Below are positions 13,501-25,500 of a stretch of 64,000 bases of DNA, in pieces (within the stretch, counting starts at the first letter, position 1; every line of letters begins with the position of its first letter). The stretch lies in the NCBI GenBank assembly GCA_037903475.1, contig JBAJFG010000116.1, positions 1 to 64,000 on the forward strand. The letters are read 5' to 3'. A program made the translations under genes and the position numbers. The notes under the pieces were generated by a model that saw nothing but the letters and a program-made list of their open reading frames with translations, ran no database searches and had not been told where the DNA came from. The stretch comes from Ancylostoma caninum. Taxonomy: Eukaryota; Nematoda; Chromadorea; Rhabditida; Ancylostomatidae.

Positions 13501-16500
13501 CACACAACACACACCTAATGCCCGTTTTCCAATATACATCTAGAAGTTGTTTATGTATAGAGAATTTCTTTTCCTCCGTCTACATAAGCAAGTCGTTGAA
13601 AATAAGTACACTAAAATATCCATAAGACTGAGTCGCCTCATCGACAAGTTTTTGAGGAATCAGGAAAAACGATTGCTTTCGAAGATGAAGGGGAAAAAGT
13701 TTTATAGTTTCGTCAATTCCCGTTTAAAGGATAAACCTCCGAAAATCCCATCGTTCGTCAACAGTTTTGGCGAACGTGCTCTAACAGATATACAGAAAAG
13801 TGAAGTTTTAGCAGATTACTTTTTGTCGTTTTTCACCAACGACGATGGAACTCTACCTGATGTCTTGAACGATGGTAGAGGTTATCCACCTATAAATGAT
13901 TTCCTCATAATGCCACAGATGGTGTTGAAGTTCATGAAAAAACTAAAGCTATCGTACTCACTAACTTTCGATGCCATCCCACAGGCCGTCTTCCTCAAAT
14001 GCTGTCATGAACTCTGTTTGCCGCTTGCCCATATATTTAACTGTTCCCTTAGCCTCGGTTCTGTACCTACTCTGTGGAAAAAATCACTGATTACGCCAAT
14101 TAACAAACATCCTTCCCCGATATCTCCAGTGGACTTTCGCCCAATTTCCATCACCAGTACTGCATGTAAAATTATGGAGAGATGTATAAAAGAAAAAAAT
14201 TGACGAATTTCTAAATGCTCACAATGTCATACCCTTGCAGCAGTTCGGCTTTTGCAAAGATACTTCAACAACTGACTTGCTTCTGCAAAGTACATTTGAC
14301 TGGAACGCTCACCTATCAACACGAAACAACGTTGATATCATCTACTTTGATATCTCCAAAGCGTTCGACACTGTATCACATTGTAAACTCCTTTGGAAGC
14401 TTGAACATCTTGGCATTTGTGGGAACATTTTGAAATAGTTTACATCATTCCTTATGGGGAGAACCTTCTCCGTCAGAGTGAACGATTCTTTCTCACAAGA
14501 GAGAGAAGTGATAAGTGGTGTTCCACAGGGTAGTGTATTGGGACCGCTCCTATTTAATCTTTACCTCTCTGACCATCCTACCGCATTGAATCATGATAGC
14601 AGTATAAAATTGTTGTTGTTCGTCGATGATATAAAATTGTATGCTGGTTACGGACTGAAAGAAAAGGAAGAAATAACAGAGAAGTTACAAGTAGCCATCC
14701 ATAAACTTATGTCATATATGAATTCATGGCAGCTAACTATATCCTTATCGAAAACCCATATAATGCATTTTGGTCGAAATAACCCCAAAGTACCCTATTG
14801 GTTGAATTCGGACACTCAGATTTCAGAATGCACTAATACTAAAGACTTTGGAATCAGTTACGATAATAAACTATCTTTCGATAGACACTTTGAAGGAATT
14901 GTTATGAGGGCTAGGATAGTGATGTTTCGTCTACTCAAAATCTTCAAAAATAACTATCCTATGCTGCACTGCAAACTGTTCAAGTTGTACGTTTTGCCAA
15001 TATTAGAACACAATTCAGTGATTTCGAATCCATACCAAGCAAACAAAATTGCCCTTGTTGAAAGTGTTCAGAGAACTTTTACCCGAATTCCCACAACAAT
15101 TCGCTGAAAATTCCATGAGTTATGAAGACCGCATGCGCAAATTAGGCCTAGAAAATCTTAATCTGAGAAGAAAAGCAGTGGATCTTTTTTATTTGTGGAA
15201 AATGTGGAATGGACAAACTCGTCTTCGTCTCTCCAATTATTTTGTGATGAAACCGTGTCGGGGAAGACTTGGAAACTTTCACTTACACGTGCCAGAAATG
15301 ATAAGAAGTGAAAGGCAGTAACGTTCATATTTTATGAGAGCTAGTAACTTTGCGAGACTGCTTCCAATTGATTTTTTCAGTAAGAAGTGTACTGTGAAGA
15401 AAATTTTGATGAGCAGAGAGCTGAGGTTATTATTGCAGAAGAATGAAGAACGCTTCTGATATTGGAATTCAGCAGCAGAGATCCATGCTACTACACTGTG
15501 AAAGTGATGCACTGCAAGTTGGGCCACAGAGAGATCTTCGTAGGTGGGACCATCTTGACTACTTTACTCTTTTGATTAGCAGAACGTGAGAACAGAAAGC
15601 AAATGGTGCTGTGAGGAACCAAACAGATGCGGTTCCTACGTTCATTTCTCACCTAGATTCATTCAAATGAATGGTCAGGTTTAAGAGATATTCGGGCACA
15701 GCAATAACCGCTCTGTTTGTGGGAGCAGTTGTGGTTCGAGGAGGATGTTGACTCACGGTTTCTGCTGTTTGAACCTACACTCCTATCAGCTGTTTAAATC
15801 TCCCGAATTCTCTCTGGGGCCTTTCTATCTCTACCTTCTGTAAGAAGGGTCACATTATGAATAATCATAATGTATAAATAAATAAATAAATAATTTTGGA
15901 ATCTTGAGAACTGAATCAAAGTCAAGTTTCCTCAGTTTCGCACGGAATACGGAACTGTTTAGGATCTAATACGCTCGATGGCAACATTTGTAGCCATCTG
16001 GCGCTTTGGAGAAAAAAGGAATTGAAGATCCTGGACTGGTGCTTTCTACTCAGTCTAACACTCCGTAGCGGAAAAAACGCCTATGCGTCCCTCGACGATC
16101 TGAAAGTTCAATATTTACTGGCTCTGAGTTTCGTTTCGCACCTCAAAATTTTAAAGCAAAACACCAAGCCGTTGAACGCACGACGGTATAGCAGGCTTTT
16201 CATCCCAAAATATTTGAGTCTAGCCTCATAATTTGGCATTGCATGAAGGTAATCAGAGTTGGGTGCACATCTATACATCAAAATCTTAGTGAACGTTCGC
16301 TGCACTTTCTCAAGCTTATTCTGTAGTTTTCGTATGTGTAGGCTCCACACTTGAGAGCCATATTCCAAAATGGGAATTATGTATGCTTTATAAAGCTTAA
16401 GCATGATAGAGACATCATTGCTGTGAATGTTCCTGCAGATAGTGAAAAAACTGAGAAGGCATTGCGAACAATATTGTCTAAATGATTTTCGAAGCTCAAG

Positions 16501-19500
16501 GTGTTCGTCATGCAAACTCCAAGATCGCGCATTTCCCAACAAATATCCAGTGGTGTGTTATCGAATTCATATTCAAATCTAGGCCTCCTACCGATATGCA
16601 ATACCGATGTTTTGGCCAGATTAACAGGTATTTCCCAGACTGCAGCCCATTCCATCATGATATAGATTGAGATAATAGTTGGTGAATTTCATACTGATTT
16701 TTTGATTGGTACCTTTGAGTGGATTGGGGGGGGGGGGGGTGAAGGAAGGGAAACGTGTTGTATGACTCGACAGCTTCCCATCGACACCTTTGGTTGCAGC
16801 CCGGAACTCTTTCTAATACCGTGCACTTTTGATAAAAGCCAGGACAGCAACCTTAAAGGCAGCAGGAGCTGAAATCCTCGACTCCGAGCTGAGCTGTGGG
16901 TGATGAAGTACAGACTCAGCACATCATAAATGTGAAACGAACACAGACAATTATGGCTTACCTACAGAGAAAATGGAGCATTCGTCGCGAACACGCCTGG
17001 CCGTGTTCGCGCGCGGACGAGTTTTCCCCGGCGCAAAAAGCCATTGCGGTGCGTGGTTTGGCGCAAAGGGAAAACGAAATGCATTTAATTCACAGGGTTT
17101 TATGGCGGGACTCGGGCAAAACCACGCGCCGCAATGGCTTTCGCGCCGGGGAAAACTCGTCCGCGCACGAACACGGCCAGGTGTGTTCGCGACGAATGTT
17201 CCATTTTCTCTGCGGGTAAGCCATCATTGTCTGTGTTCGTTTCACATTTATGATGTGCCGAGTCTGTACTTCACCACCCGCAGCTCAGCTCAGAGTCGAG
17301 AATTTCAGCTCCTGCTGCCTTTAAGCACCAACAATAGCTGAGGTAACTGATAAGCTTAAGCGATATCAGTGAGTTCTGATTAGTAACGATCGCTTGAGTT
17401 TCGGGTTGCTGAATTTTTTTCGCTGTGGATTGAGAGTGGCCTGCACTACCGAACACAGAAGGACTTCCGGAGAAGCACGAAAACATTTTGGAAACCATGG
17501 CATTTCGTATCCTACCAGAAATTCGGAGATGGGCCCGCTTTACAGTCCCAGCTCGAATCCACCTCGACAACTGCGTAGAACTCGCCTAGTGGCAGTTTCG
17601 CTTCAGCGCACCTTATTGAACATTTTGTTTCGATCGCGTTTGTACCGAACATCGGAAGTTTTTGGCAGCATTCTCTCGGACTTTCTGAAGCACTCCAGAA
17701 GGCTGGAGGTACTGTATCTGTACCCTAGGAGAGGTACAGTCGATGAAAGAATGAGGAATTGAACTCGTTTCATATAAGGAACGCAGTTTCGTGGGGATGG
17801 ACAGGGTTTGGCAAGCAGATCGATGGAAAACATTCGCGAACTTAGAGTACCTTTACCGCAAGTTTTATCACCTTACACTTTTCGACTTCATTCAATATTC
17901 TCCGGTGAGTTTGGAAAATCCGAAGAATCATACGCTATTTTTCAATAGTTTCTGAACATTAAACTAACCTATCAGAGGAATTACCAGCGAAGTGGGCGGA
18001 ATAAGCTCAATTAAAACCAGATAGAACACAGTGAGCGATACAAGAATCGAAATGGAGAATGTCATCTTGTGTTCGATCGGAGGAATATAGAATACGAACG
18101 TGGTCAGTATGGCTGGAACAGGAAATAATTTCGCTACATATTTCTACGAGCTGAAATGCTAGGCTGTGCGGGGCTATTGTTGAATTGAGAGTTAGAAACT
18201 GGAACTTCGTTGAATCATTTGGTGGCACAATCCGCCTGTGGTCACGAACGTGGCCCAAACAATGACCCCTCCTTAATTATCCCTCCTACCTTCAAAGGTG
18301 TACCGGCGCCGGGTCGTTAGATAGCAATTGGTTGCTGCCACCCGAACACTGGCCGTGCCTTACCTGCGAAAAAAAGTAAAGTGAATGAGTAAAATGAATG
18401 CGAAAAGCGTGGAACAGGTTTCAAAAGAAGATTTCAAGGGTAAAAGAAGATTTCATGGGCATATTTGGGGTAAATTCACTCGTTTGATCCACTATCACGG
18501 TGCAATTTCGAAATCACCAGAACACAATTCATTCAATTCAATTCATTCTATCTCAATTCAGAACACAATTCATAACAACGAGAAACCTAAAAGGAAAAGT
18601 TTGCTTCTGAAAAGAGTGGTGAAGTGCCGTGAGCGAGGGTCCTTATGAATATTTCTAAATATTAGTCCATTTCACATTTCTCACTCTGGAATCGTCATCC
18701 ATTCGGCTGTCACAATTTCAGTTCTACAGAATCAATAAATTAAGTGAAAATTAAGAAAAGGATTGAAATTTCTGGATTAATTCAAACTACGCACAGTTCC
18801 GCCCCCAGTCCTTCATTCGTAGCTCGTAGGTAGCGCGCGCACCGACTAGCAATTGCAGGTACATACAGTAACCACGGTAATTGTTGGACAGAAAACGAAA
18901 AAAACGCGAATCCGCGTTTTTTTCGTTTTTTCTTCGTAACTCAGTTCGTTTCGATCCTTATCAGCATTTCTACCCACCAATCGATTCGTAGAGACGAGAT
19001 CTACAAGATGAGCCTGACAAAATTTTCAAACTTTCACTATAAAAGCGTCAACTTCCCAAAGTACCTGCGGGTACGAATTAGCGAGCGAGACTCCGCGACA
19101 ATTGCATCCTAAGGATATGCGTTGTGTGGGGTAAATATTATAGAAGAAACATAAGGAAATACTTATATATTCGGGCTCTAGAGATTGAGCTGATCATTTT
19201 GGTACCACATTCATCTAAATTTGCGATGCTTCGGAATTTTCCGTTTTTTTGAGAGGTGCTGTTTTTCAAAAGTCAGAACAGCATTGTTTTTACAGCTACA
19301 GAAATTTCCTCCGGAAAATCTGCAAATACGCTGTACGTTCTAGGAGCTGTTAGGGTAATACACCACTGGAGTAGACGCAGTTCGTGTTTCTTGAGGCAGA
19401 AAAAGGCTACTTTGCGATATCGCTTTTATATGGTGCTCTGCTCCAATGTTCACGTGTATCGCAACGGTCACGAAATGAAACACGGTCACTGCCACTGAAA

Positions 19501-22500
19501 TATGATGTAGTACGCTTCCTATGCATCAAGCGCGGCCGGCGGAATTCACCAAGAACACCGGCTGAAGCCAAATTTGAGATGTTGAACTCTGGAAATTTTT
19601 AACGAGCGCTTGATATTCCCACTGAACCGTGATTTTCACAGTTTCTAGATCCTGCCAAGAAATTCTGAACACACCATTAGACCAGTTTCGTTGAAATCCA
19701 AGATATTCGAATTTTTGGCCCTAAGCCCCGCCCACATCCATTGCAGGCTATTCTCGCGGCCTAGGAATTCTCCGCTGGACATCCTGTGCCAACGAGAGGA
19801 GCCCCCTCCAGTAATTTCGCGCCACATGGACGTGCACTGCATTATGAATAAGAATTAGAATAGATAAGATGAAAGGACTAGAAAATGGGAAAGAATACTC
19901 AGAGGAAATTTTTTATTGATGGACCCTTTAGGAAAAGAAGTCAAATTTTGAATTCAGTAATGTTTGAAAGAAAAGACAAAAATGCTCTTGCTAAATCAAA
20001 TAAAATCACATCTTTTTCTTATTCACAAATGAAAGGCATGAAAATTTGTTGAAAAGTTCCATAGTTGCACTTTGTACGTTCTTTCACCCATCGACTAAAG
20101 ACTGTGTGATCGTCAGATGGTTGAAAATCATCGTCATTATAAAATGACATTGTTTGTCAACGTGAACCCAGGCTTTTTTCTTCGTTCAATTTCTCTTTCA
20201 CCACTCTTGTCATGTTTAGTAGAAATGAATGATAGCCAGCATACAAAGAAACAGCTGAATGCTAGAATACAGAGAGTTGAATGAAGGAGACTCTGAACTC
20301 GGCCAAATCGTAAAGGTTCACTGACTTTCAAAGAATTGTTCAAGGCAAGCAGGGAAATGTTTAGAGTGAATTGACTGGTGCTTGTGTACTCACAATTAAC
20401 AATAAGGCTTCATTTCCATAGGCATATTTCGAGGGGTATGCGAGGTCAGAGAAGTGATGACTAGGGTTAATCATAAGTATCTGCGAAGGTTATGTCAATC
20501 GTCCAGGCATTTCTCTGTTATTTGCGGTAATAGAGGCTTCGTGTGTTGGCTGAGAGTGATTGTTCTTCGAGTAATCAATAGGAGGTAGTGATATAGTGTA
20601 TATTTCAAGCGCATTTCTTTCCTCATTCTCCGCCCATTTTTAAAAATTCTTCGTCCAGTATTTTCTTTTAAATTCCATGGAAAAACTATATTTTGATGAA
20701 CCACTTAGTGTCGATGTTGAAGAGATTACTGTAATTTCTCTCTACTTCGAATGGCCTGAAGAAACGGACTGGAAAAGTTTCACGTAGCTCTCACTGCACC
20801 TGCTGTGGAGCTTATATGTTGGAATAGAAATGCTTCGTTGATTCTTCTCTCGTTGGAGGATTTAGTAGAACATAAATTAATCTGAATACCAGCAAAGCAG
20901 CTTTACGGATAAGCCATTAAATTTTTACGGAACAGCTCAGCGGAGAATGGAAGAAATGAAAATCCATTTCTTCGTCATTTCTTTATTCGATGGGTGAAAG
21001 AACGTACAAAGTGTAACTATGGAACTTTTCAACAAATTTTCATGCCTTTGATTTGTGAATAAGAAAAAGATGTGATTTTATTTGATTTAGCAAGAGCATT
21101 TTTGTCTTTTCTTGCAAACATTACTGAATTCAAAATTTGACTTCTTTTCCTAAAGGGTCCATCAATAAAAAATTTCCTCTGAGTATTCTTTCCCATTTTC
21201 TAGTCCTTTCATCTTATCTATTCTAATTCTTATTCATAATGCAGTGCACGTCCATGTGGCGCGAAATTACTGGAGGGGGCTCCTCTCGGTGGCACAGGAT
21301 GTCCAGCGGAGAATTCCTAGGCCGCGAGAGTAGCCTGCAATGGATGTGGGCGGGGCTTAGGGCCAAAAATTCGAATATCTTGGATTTCAACGAAACTGGC
21401 ATTATTCGATAGATCACGTGGAACCGAATCTAATGGTGTGTTCAGAATTTCCTGGCAGGATATAGAAACTGTGAAAATCACGGTTCAGTGGGAATATCAA
21501 GCGCTCCTTAAAAATTTCCAGAGTTCAACATCTCAAATTTGGCTTCAGCCGGTGTTCTTGGTGAATTACGCCGGCCGCGGTTGATGCATAGGAAGCGTAC
21601 TACATCATATTTCAGTGGCAGTGACCGTGTTTCATTTCGTGACCGTTGCGATACACGTGAACATTGGAGCAGAGCACCATATAAAAGCGATATCGCAAAG
21701 TAGCCTTTTTCTGCCTCAAAAAACACGAACTGCGTCTACTCCAGTGGTGTATTACCCTAACAGCTCCTAGAACGTACAGCGTATTTGCAGATTTTCCAGA
21801 GGAAATTTCTGTAGCTGTAAAAACAATGCTGTTCTGACTGGTGAAAAACAGCACCTCTCAAAAAATCGGAAAATTCCGAAGCATCACAAATTTAGATGAA
21901 TGTGGTACCAAAATGATCAGCTCAATCTCTAGAGCCCGAATATATAAGTATTTCCTTATGTTTCTTCTATAATATTTACCCCACACAACGCATATCCTTA
22001 GGATACAATTGTCGCGGAGTCTCGCTCGCTAATTCGTACCCGCAGGTACTTTGGGAAGTTGACGCTTTTACAGTGAAAGTTTGAAAATTTTGTCAGGCTC
22101 ATCTTGTAGATCTCGTCTCTACGAATCGATTGGTGGGTAGAAATGCTGATAAGGATCGAAACGAACTGAGTTACGAAGAAAAAACGAAAAAAACGCGGAT
22201 TCGCGTTTTTTTCGTTTTCTGTCCAACAATTACCGTGGTTACTGTACTCAGACATTCCACGGCTTGGAGCCGAATCGACTCCGCCCACTCTTACCATTAG
22301 CAACGCAATAGCAACTGCAGTTGCTGCACCAACGGTGGATGCTATCGCGTTGCTGCTAGCAAGCGACGGTTGCTATTGAGTTGCTATTCGGGCCACATAT
22401 GGCGGCCATGTTCATCGACGGTTGCTAGCAAGTCTTTCTCATTCTCCACTCGTCATTGCTAGCAAGTCTCATTCCCAAGTCGTCTCTCGCCGAGTGCGGT

Positions 22501-25500
22501 CGATATCCTTTTTGTCTGATCACCTTGTTTTTGTCTGATGTCTGATTAGGTGAAACTGCATAGAGTGACTTCTGGTGAGGGTGTATCTTCTCAGGTCCCC
22601 TCGAGCTTCTTAGGGGGGGGGGGGTTCTGCAGAGAAATAATATTCCTTGAGAGGACTTTTAACCTCAAAAACTACTATTTCTCTCTTAAAAACCTAGCAT
22701 TACATCATCAACGAGATGTTTATAGCCTAGGAAATATTAAACTTCTCTAAGATGGCAGCTGATGAAGTGTGCAACAGAAGTATGGTCTGTTAGTTCACAG
22801 AGGGCGCCTGATCCGACTTTGTCTGCAATTACGACTTTGCCCGCAGAATGCGTTTGAAAGTATATTTTAGCGGATGGCAGTATGGAAAAATCAGAATGGA
22901 AGGGATTACATCATATGCACTTCCAAAAGTGCAAAAGTTAGACCAGTTAGCCAAAAAGTGACGAAGTCGTAACTGCGACCAAAGTCGGTCTCACGCCCTC
23001 TGTGAGCTAATAAATTACTGTAGTGCAGTAGTGCGAGTTGCATGAGAATGAAGAATTACGGTCGACAACGCAGTAATGAGTGCAAGTAAGAGAGGTGCCG
23101 CACGTAAATTAAAAGGGTGGTGACTTTACGCGTTGGCTGGTCCTGCGGCGAGTGAGCGGAGTTGGACGAGTTTTCCCCGCAGCCTTTACTTCATTGTAGG
23201 TTTAACGGCGAGTCTTATTCACCTGGCCCTGTAGATAACATAAAAGGGCTAGTTCTGCCCCAAAATTTTGAGAAGTATTTCGCCTAACTTCACAAAGAGT
23301 CAGAGAGGGGTTATTTGGGCACTATTCCACTTATTCTGCCCGAAAATCTTAAGACCAAAAAATTCTCTGAAACTTTGTCTTAGGGGGGGGGGTATTTGGC
23401 ATGCCGGCCACGAATATCACACTCATTTCGTACCGTAGCCCTGTTTGGTTAGGGTTAGGTAAGGTTAGGGTAAGTAAAGTATCTCGCAGAATTATCTGAA
23501 TTTTTGTCTAGAGGGGTTATTTGATATGCTGATCACGAATATCATACTCGCTTAGTGCCGCAACCCCATTTGGGTAGAATTGCGGCAGGGTTTGGGCAGG
23601 CACAGTACATAGGGAAGCCCCAAATTGCTTTCAACTAGCAAAGTCAATGTGATATTCGTGATCAGCCTATCAAATAACCCTTCTAGACAAAAATTCAGAT
23701 AATTCTGCGAGATACTTTACTTACCCTAACCTTACCTAACCCTAACCAAGCAGGGTTACGGCACGAAATGAGTGTGATATTCGTGGCCGGCATGCCAAAT
23801 ACCCCCCCCCCCTAAGACAAAGTTTCAGAGAATTTTTTGGTCTTAAGATTTTCGGGCAGAATAAGTGGAATAGTGCCGTTATTTGAAGTGCTGTACACGA
23901 ATATCGTGTCCGTTTTGCACCACACCCCCATTTCTGCAAGGTCACGGTGGGTGTACTGCAAGACATCGAAAGTCTTTGTCTCATTTGAGGATAGTGCCGT
24001 CAGAATTACTCCTCTTTAAAGTGAACAAGGAGCGAAATAGGCTCGAAAGCAGGGCAGTAACCACTGTGGCAACGCTTTTAACCCTTATTTACCGTCATGG
24101 AAGCTCGAAAATCTGATAATTCTGAATAGCGGACGTGTTAAAACCCGACAGTGGTATCCCATGATACTCGGATAACGAACGTGTTACTACAGGTCAGCAA
24201 CCGAATAGCAACCGAATGGCACCCGTGGTAGCCCGAATAGCGCCGTATGGCGCCCGAGCCCCGCCCATTTTACGGATTGGAGCCGAGGTGACATGCGACT
24301 CCAATCCCTATCGGGTTCGGCTCCAATCCGGCGAATGTCTGAGTAAGTCGCGGCCTGTGTTCGGGTGGCAGCAACCAACTGCTATCTAACGACCCGCTGC
24401 GGGTGTACCTCCCAGTACTCAAGATTTTTACCAATGAAGGCACTCACCTATCAGCATACAAGGTATCACCAAGTTCACTGTGTAAAATAGTGTCTTCCTT
24501 CTTAAAGCTATATCAAATGTGACGTCGATATAGAAATCTTGTCCACAGCATCCGGGATACAGCTGCTCATGACGTTGCGATGTGAGAGACATAAGATCCC
24601 ACTCAAGACTTCTGCAAGTTAAGCATTTCTCGAGTTCTCATCAGACATATCTGAACGACGAAAGAATGCTGATGATGCATGGCAACACTAAAGTACCTAC
24701 TGATAAAATCCAGACAGATCCATGCCCTTTTCAAGGTACTGGTACTCTTTCCCGCTCTCATCCTCTCGATTTATGATAGGGGAGCCGGCTGACTGAAACC
24801 GCTCTTTCATATATTCATTGTTAGTGTCCATAACACGGAAAATTGAACTTGTTATTTGAGTTGCTCACACTAGATAGGAGCGTCGTGGCTATAGATAGAA
24901 CAACTGAAACTGGTGGACACGGTCAAAGATAAACACCCAGGACGGAAAGTCCTGCTCTACCTCTCCCATTCTGCACCATAATTTCAGCACTGTTTTTGGT
25001 ACAAGGAACTAGTATAAGCAAGCAAAGCGAAGCTGGGATGGGACACAGCTTTCTACTCGTATTGCTATTGTGACCATGCCCCTCTAGTTGTTAGTTGAGC
25101 TATGCGTTTGAAGCTTCCTCTCCTGCGGAACAATTTTCTGGATGAGTTGTCAGTCGAATAGTTTTCTGGAGAAAAAAATGGTGCCAGAGTTATGCGAGCT
25201 TGTAGGATGTAGTATTAGGTTGTTGAATAAGTTCGTGCGGTTTTTCATAGGCATAGAAACCACTACTTCCCACGAACAATGTCAACCACGCTGAATGCGT
25301 TGCATAGCTTGTGCTCTCTTCTATTGATGCTGCGAGAGGGAAGCCTATCAGCTTCATGTCTACGGAAAATTACTTTGGTTTAGACGACTCAATTGGTAGC
25401 CTGTAACCGCAGCTCTTTGATAAAGATTATGAAATGAATAGGGAACTGAACAAAATAACCTGTGTATGACTGCAATAGAGTAGAGTAGAGCCGGCAGTAG

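Larger units (their letters stand above)
11640..15893 (+). mobile_element. CR1-type LINE (copy A), nearly full length, inactive
   Basis: Non-LTR retrotransposon with ORF1, an ORF2 endonuclease and reverse transcriptase, and a short-period 3' tail (TAAATAAATAAATAA at about 15876-15893) typical of CR1-like elements. The 5' end is not defined; related-looking sequence may begin near 11375. It sits antisense in the intron between the receptor M2 and M3 exons. In-frame stops and frameshifts break ORF2. Confidence 0.88.
22247..24345. mobile_element. TA-flanked inverted-repeat element nested in the foldback right arm
   Basis: Ends CTCAGACATTC and GAATGTCTGAG, each bordered by TA, with further inverted similarity inward (TTGGAGCCGAA). 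It interrupts the foldback right arm exactly between CTGTA and AGTCGCGG, so it inserted later. It is itself loaded with a 0.2 kb MITE and a 0.57 kb palindrome. TA duplication fits the Tc1/mariner group. Confidence 0.75.
18296..24410. mobile_element. 6.1 kb foldback element in receptor intron
   Basis: Ends form an inverted pair: AGGTGTACC...GGGTCGTTAGATAGCA at 18296 and its reverse complement ending at 24410. Arms are 18296-18362 plus 18865-20094 on the left, and 20987-22245 plus 24347-24410 on the right, about 1.3 kb each and nearly identical. The left arm is split by about 500 bp (18363-18864). The right arm is split by a TA-flanked element (22246-24346). The central spacer is 20095-20986. 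No transposase was seen. No target duplication was identified. It lies in the intron between the M1 and M2 exons. Confidence 0.85.

Noticed and set aside
16896..17341. Frames of 107 and 122 codons on the plus strand
   Set aside because: They read through the palindromic MITE and recur at 54651-55170 in its second copy.
19256..21854. Pairs of similar open frames at 19256-19602 and 21508-21854
   Set aside because: They are the same frame read in the two arms of the foldback, with no protein family or splice sites.
23450..23480. Telomere-like GGTTAGGGTTAGG words
   Set aside because: They lie in both arms of a palindrome inside a nested transposon, and the nematode telomere repeat is TTAGGC.
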